A stretch of DNA of 64,000 nt from Woeseia sp. (lineage in GTDB: Bacteria; Pseudomonadota; Gammaproteobacteria; Steroidobacterales; Woeseiaceae). How positions within the stretch are numbered: position 1 is the first letter of the stretch; each line of letters starts with the position of its first letter. The position numbers and the translations under genes are program-made. Below the pieces are notes generated by a model. The model had not been told where the DNA came from and did no database searches. It saw only the letters and a list, made by a program, of their open reading frames with translations. Below are positions 63,253 through 64,000 of this stretch, piece after piece. The DNA is taken from contig JAJFKW010000001.1 of the NCBI GenBank assembly GCA_021773015.1, positions 3,207,305-3,271,304 on the forward strand, written 5' to 3'.

Positions 63253-63879
63253 ATGAAAAGAAAATCTAGTTATTCAACGTATACAACCAGCCGAATGCCT
63301 GCGACGGTCCGTCCATTGGCCGGTGTATTCGCTGTGTCTCTGTGTGCGATTACACTGTCGTTGGACTTCGCCAGCGCACAGGATGTGACGCCGGCAGACG
63401 AACTGGTACGGCAATTGGAGGTGAAGGAAGAGTCGAAACCGACGCAGGAGGCACAGACGCAAAGTGCTACACGCGGCATTGTTACGCGGGGCATAACGAT
63501 CAACTCTGCGCTTGCGGCAAGCAAGACTGATGGCAGGGTAAGCTTTAACTCGATTCAGTTCGAACATGATTCCGCAAGGCTTACCGAAGAGTCGACCGCT
63601 CAATTGGTTGAGCTTGGCAAGGCGCTTTCCAACGAGCGCCTCCTGAAAGAGACTTTTGCCATTGAAGGTCATGCCGATGCGCATGGTGATGACCAATACA
63701 ACAAAGAACTTTCGCTACGGCGTGCCGCGGCCGTGAAGGGATTTTTGTCTGCGAATGCGGGTATTGCCGACGCGCGATTACAGGCTATCGGTAAAGGCGA
63801 AGAGGAACCAAAAACAGATGACCCCTACGACTCGGAAAATCGCCGCGTCGACGTGGTCAATACAAGGGTATATGAGTAG
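63253..63879 (+). CDS. OmpA-family outer-membrane/periplasmic protein
   Basis: A 208-residue protein with an N-terminal signal (PLAGVFAVSLCAITLSLDFA, then SAQD), a linker rich in Gln/Glu/Thr, and a C-terminal OmpA peptidoglycan-binding domain: FNSIQFEHDSARLTEES, FAIEGHADAHGDDQYNKELS, RAAAVKGFL and the closing NRRVDVV. It would anchor the cell wall. It follows the caspase-family gene by 16 bases and probably shares its transcript. Confidence 0.93.
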   Translation: MKRKSSYSTYTTSRMPATVRPLAGVFAVSLCAITLSLDFASAQDVTPADELVRQLEVKEESKPTQEAQTQSATRGIVTRGITINSALAASKTDGRVSFNSIQFEHDSARLTEESTAQLVELGKALSNERLLKETFAIEGHADAHGDDQYNKELSLRRAAAVKGFLSANAGIADARLQAIGKGEEEPKTDDPYDSENRRVDVVNTRVYE

Positions 63880-63988
63880 GTGTGGTCGGACTCCTGACAC
63901 GTGTAGTGCAAGTTTTAGCAATTGCATATATCGACAATTCTACAACGCCGCTAATTGTAGTTAACGAAGTAGTTATGGAGAAAATGGC

Positions 63989-64000
63989 ATGAACAGAAAA
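63989..64000 (+). CDS. 5' end of an unidentified gene (partial)
   Basis: ATG at 63989 with GGAG eight bases upstream starts a frame reading MNRK that runs off the window. It may belong to the caspase-OmpA run (109 bases after the OmpA stop). Confidence 0.5.

Overview
The window looks like a chromosomal segment of a mid-GC (about 50%) free-living, probably marine or sediment gammaproteobacterium. This is inferred from gene content: OprO/P-like porin, hybrid histidine kinases, CbpA/CbpM, type I secretion of a giant RTX protein, and an ECF-sigma/FecR/TonB-receptor cascade with an N-terminal STN domain. No rRNA or complete tRNA is present and the species cannot be named.

Layout. (1) 1-3.1 kb: the tail of an unknown gene, a convergent LacI-type repressor, and a scar zone. 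The scar zone holds an internally deleted insertion sequence whose terminal inverted repeats are still readable (1247-1741), a tRNA-Arg-like remnant (1932-2012), a GFA-type zinc protein, and a 71-bp MITE-like inverted repeat. (2) 3.1-8.4 kb, minus strand: a compact operon of porin, cupredoxin-like periplasmic protein, hybrid sensor kinase and lone receiver. It reads as an envelope sensing module. (3) 8.9-31.5 kb: a stress and low-oxygen type cluster. It contains two paralogous lipoprotein c-type cytochromes, Hsp20, a DksA/TraR zinc-finger protein, a FixJ-type regulator with a PAS kinase, a receiver with Asp replaced by Glu, a hemerythrin, an isopropanol-dehydrogenase-like ADH, OsmC, a host-attachment family protein, CbpM-CbpA, USP, and Na/Ca, Na/phosphate and VIT-type transporters. 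It continues with a SpoIIAA-like protein, a decayed metallo-beta-lactamase-fold hydrolase followed by cytochrome b and two YeeE/YedE sulfur-transport half proteins, and a GDT1-type manganese exporter behind a probable yybP-ykoY riboswitch with its terminator.

(4) 33.4-51.7 kb: a type I secretion operon (ABC transporter with C39-like domain, HlyD adaptor) and a 4893-residue RTX protein. That protein has an N-terminal lipase-like domain, several glycine/aspartate calcium-binding blocks, 21 tandem Ig-like repeats plus one isolated copy, and an unusual C-terminal tail with its own 23- and 61-residue repeats. Next comes a Ser/Thr kinase-HDOD fusion. (5) 54.1-61.2 kb: ECF sigma factor, FecR, a large TonB-dependent receptor with a strong intrinsic terminator, and an amidase. 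(6) 61.6-64 kb: an outer-membrane barrel candidate, a secreted caspase-family protein, an OmpA-family protein, and the first codons of another gene.

How the parts may work together (inference). The cytoplasmic two-component proteins in region 3 probably control the surrounding stress genes. Region 4 is a self-contained secretion unit for one giant surface or extracellular protein. Region 5 is a surface-signalling uptake system. The items most worth following are the C-terminal repeats of the RTX protein, the kinase-HDOD fusion with an altered catalytic loop, the receptor with an internal second signal peptide and ribosome binding site, the decayed persulfide-type hydrolase, and the manganese riboswitch.
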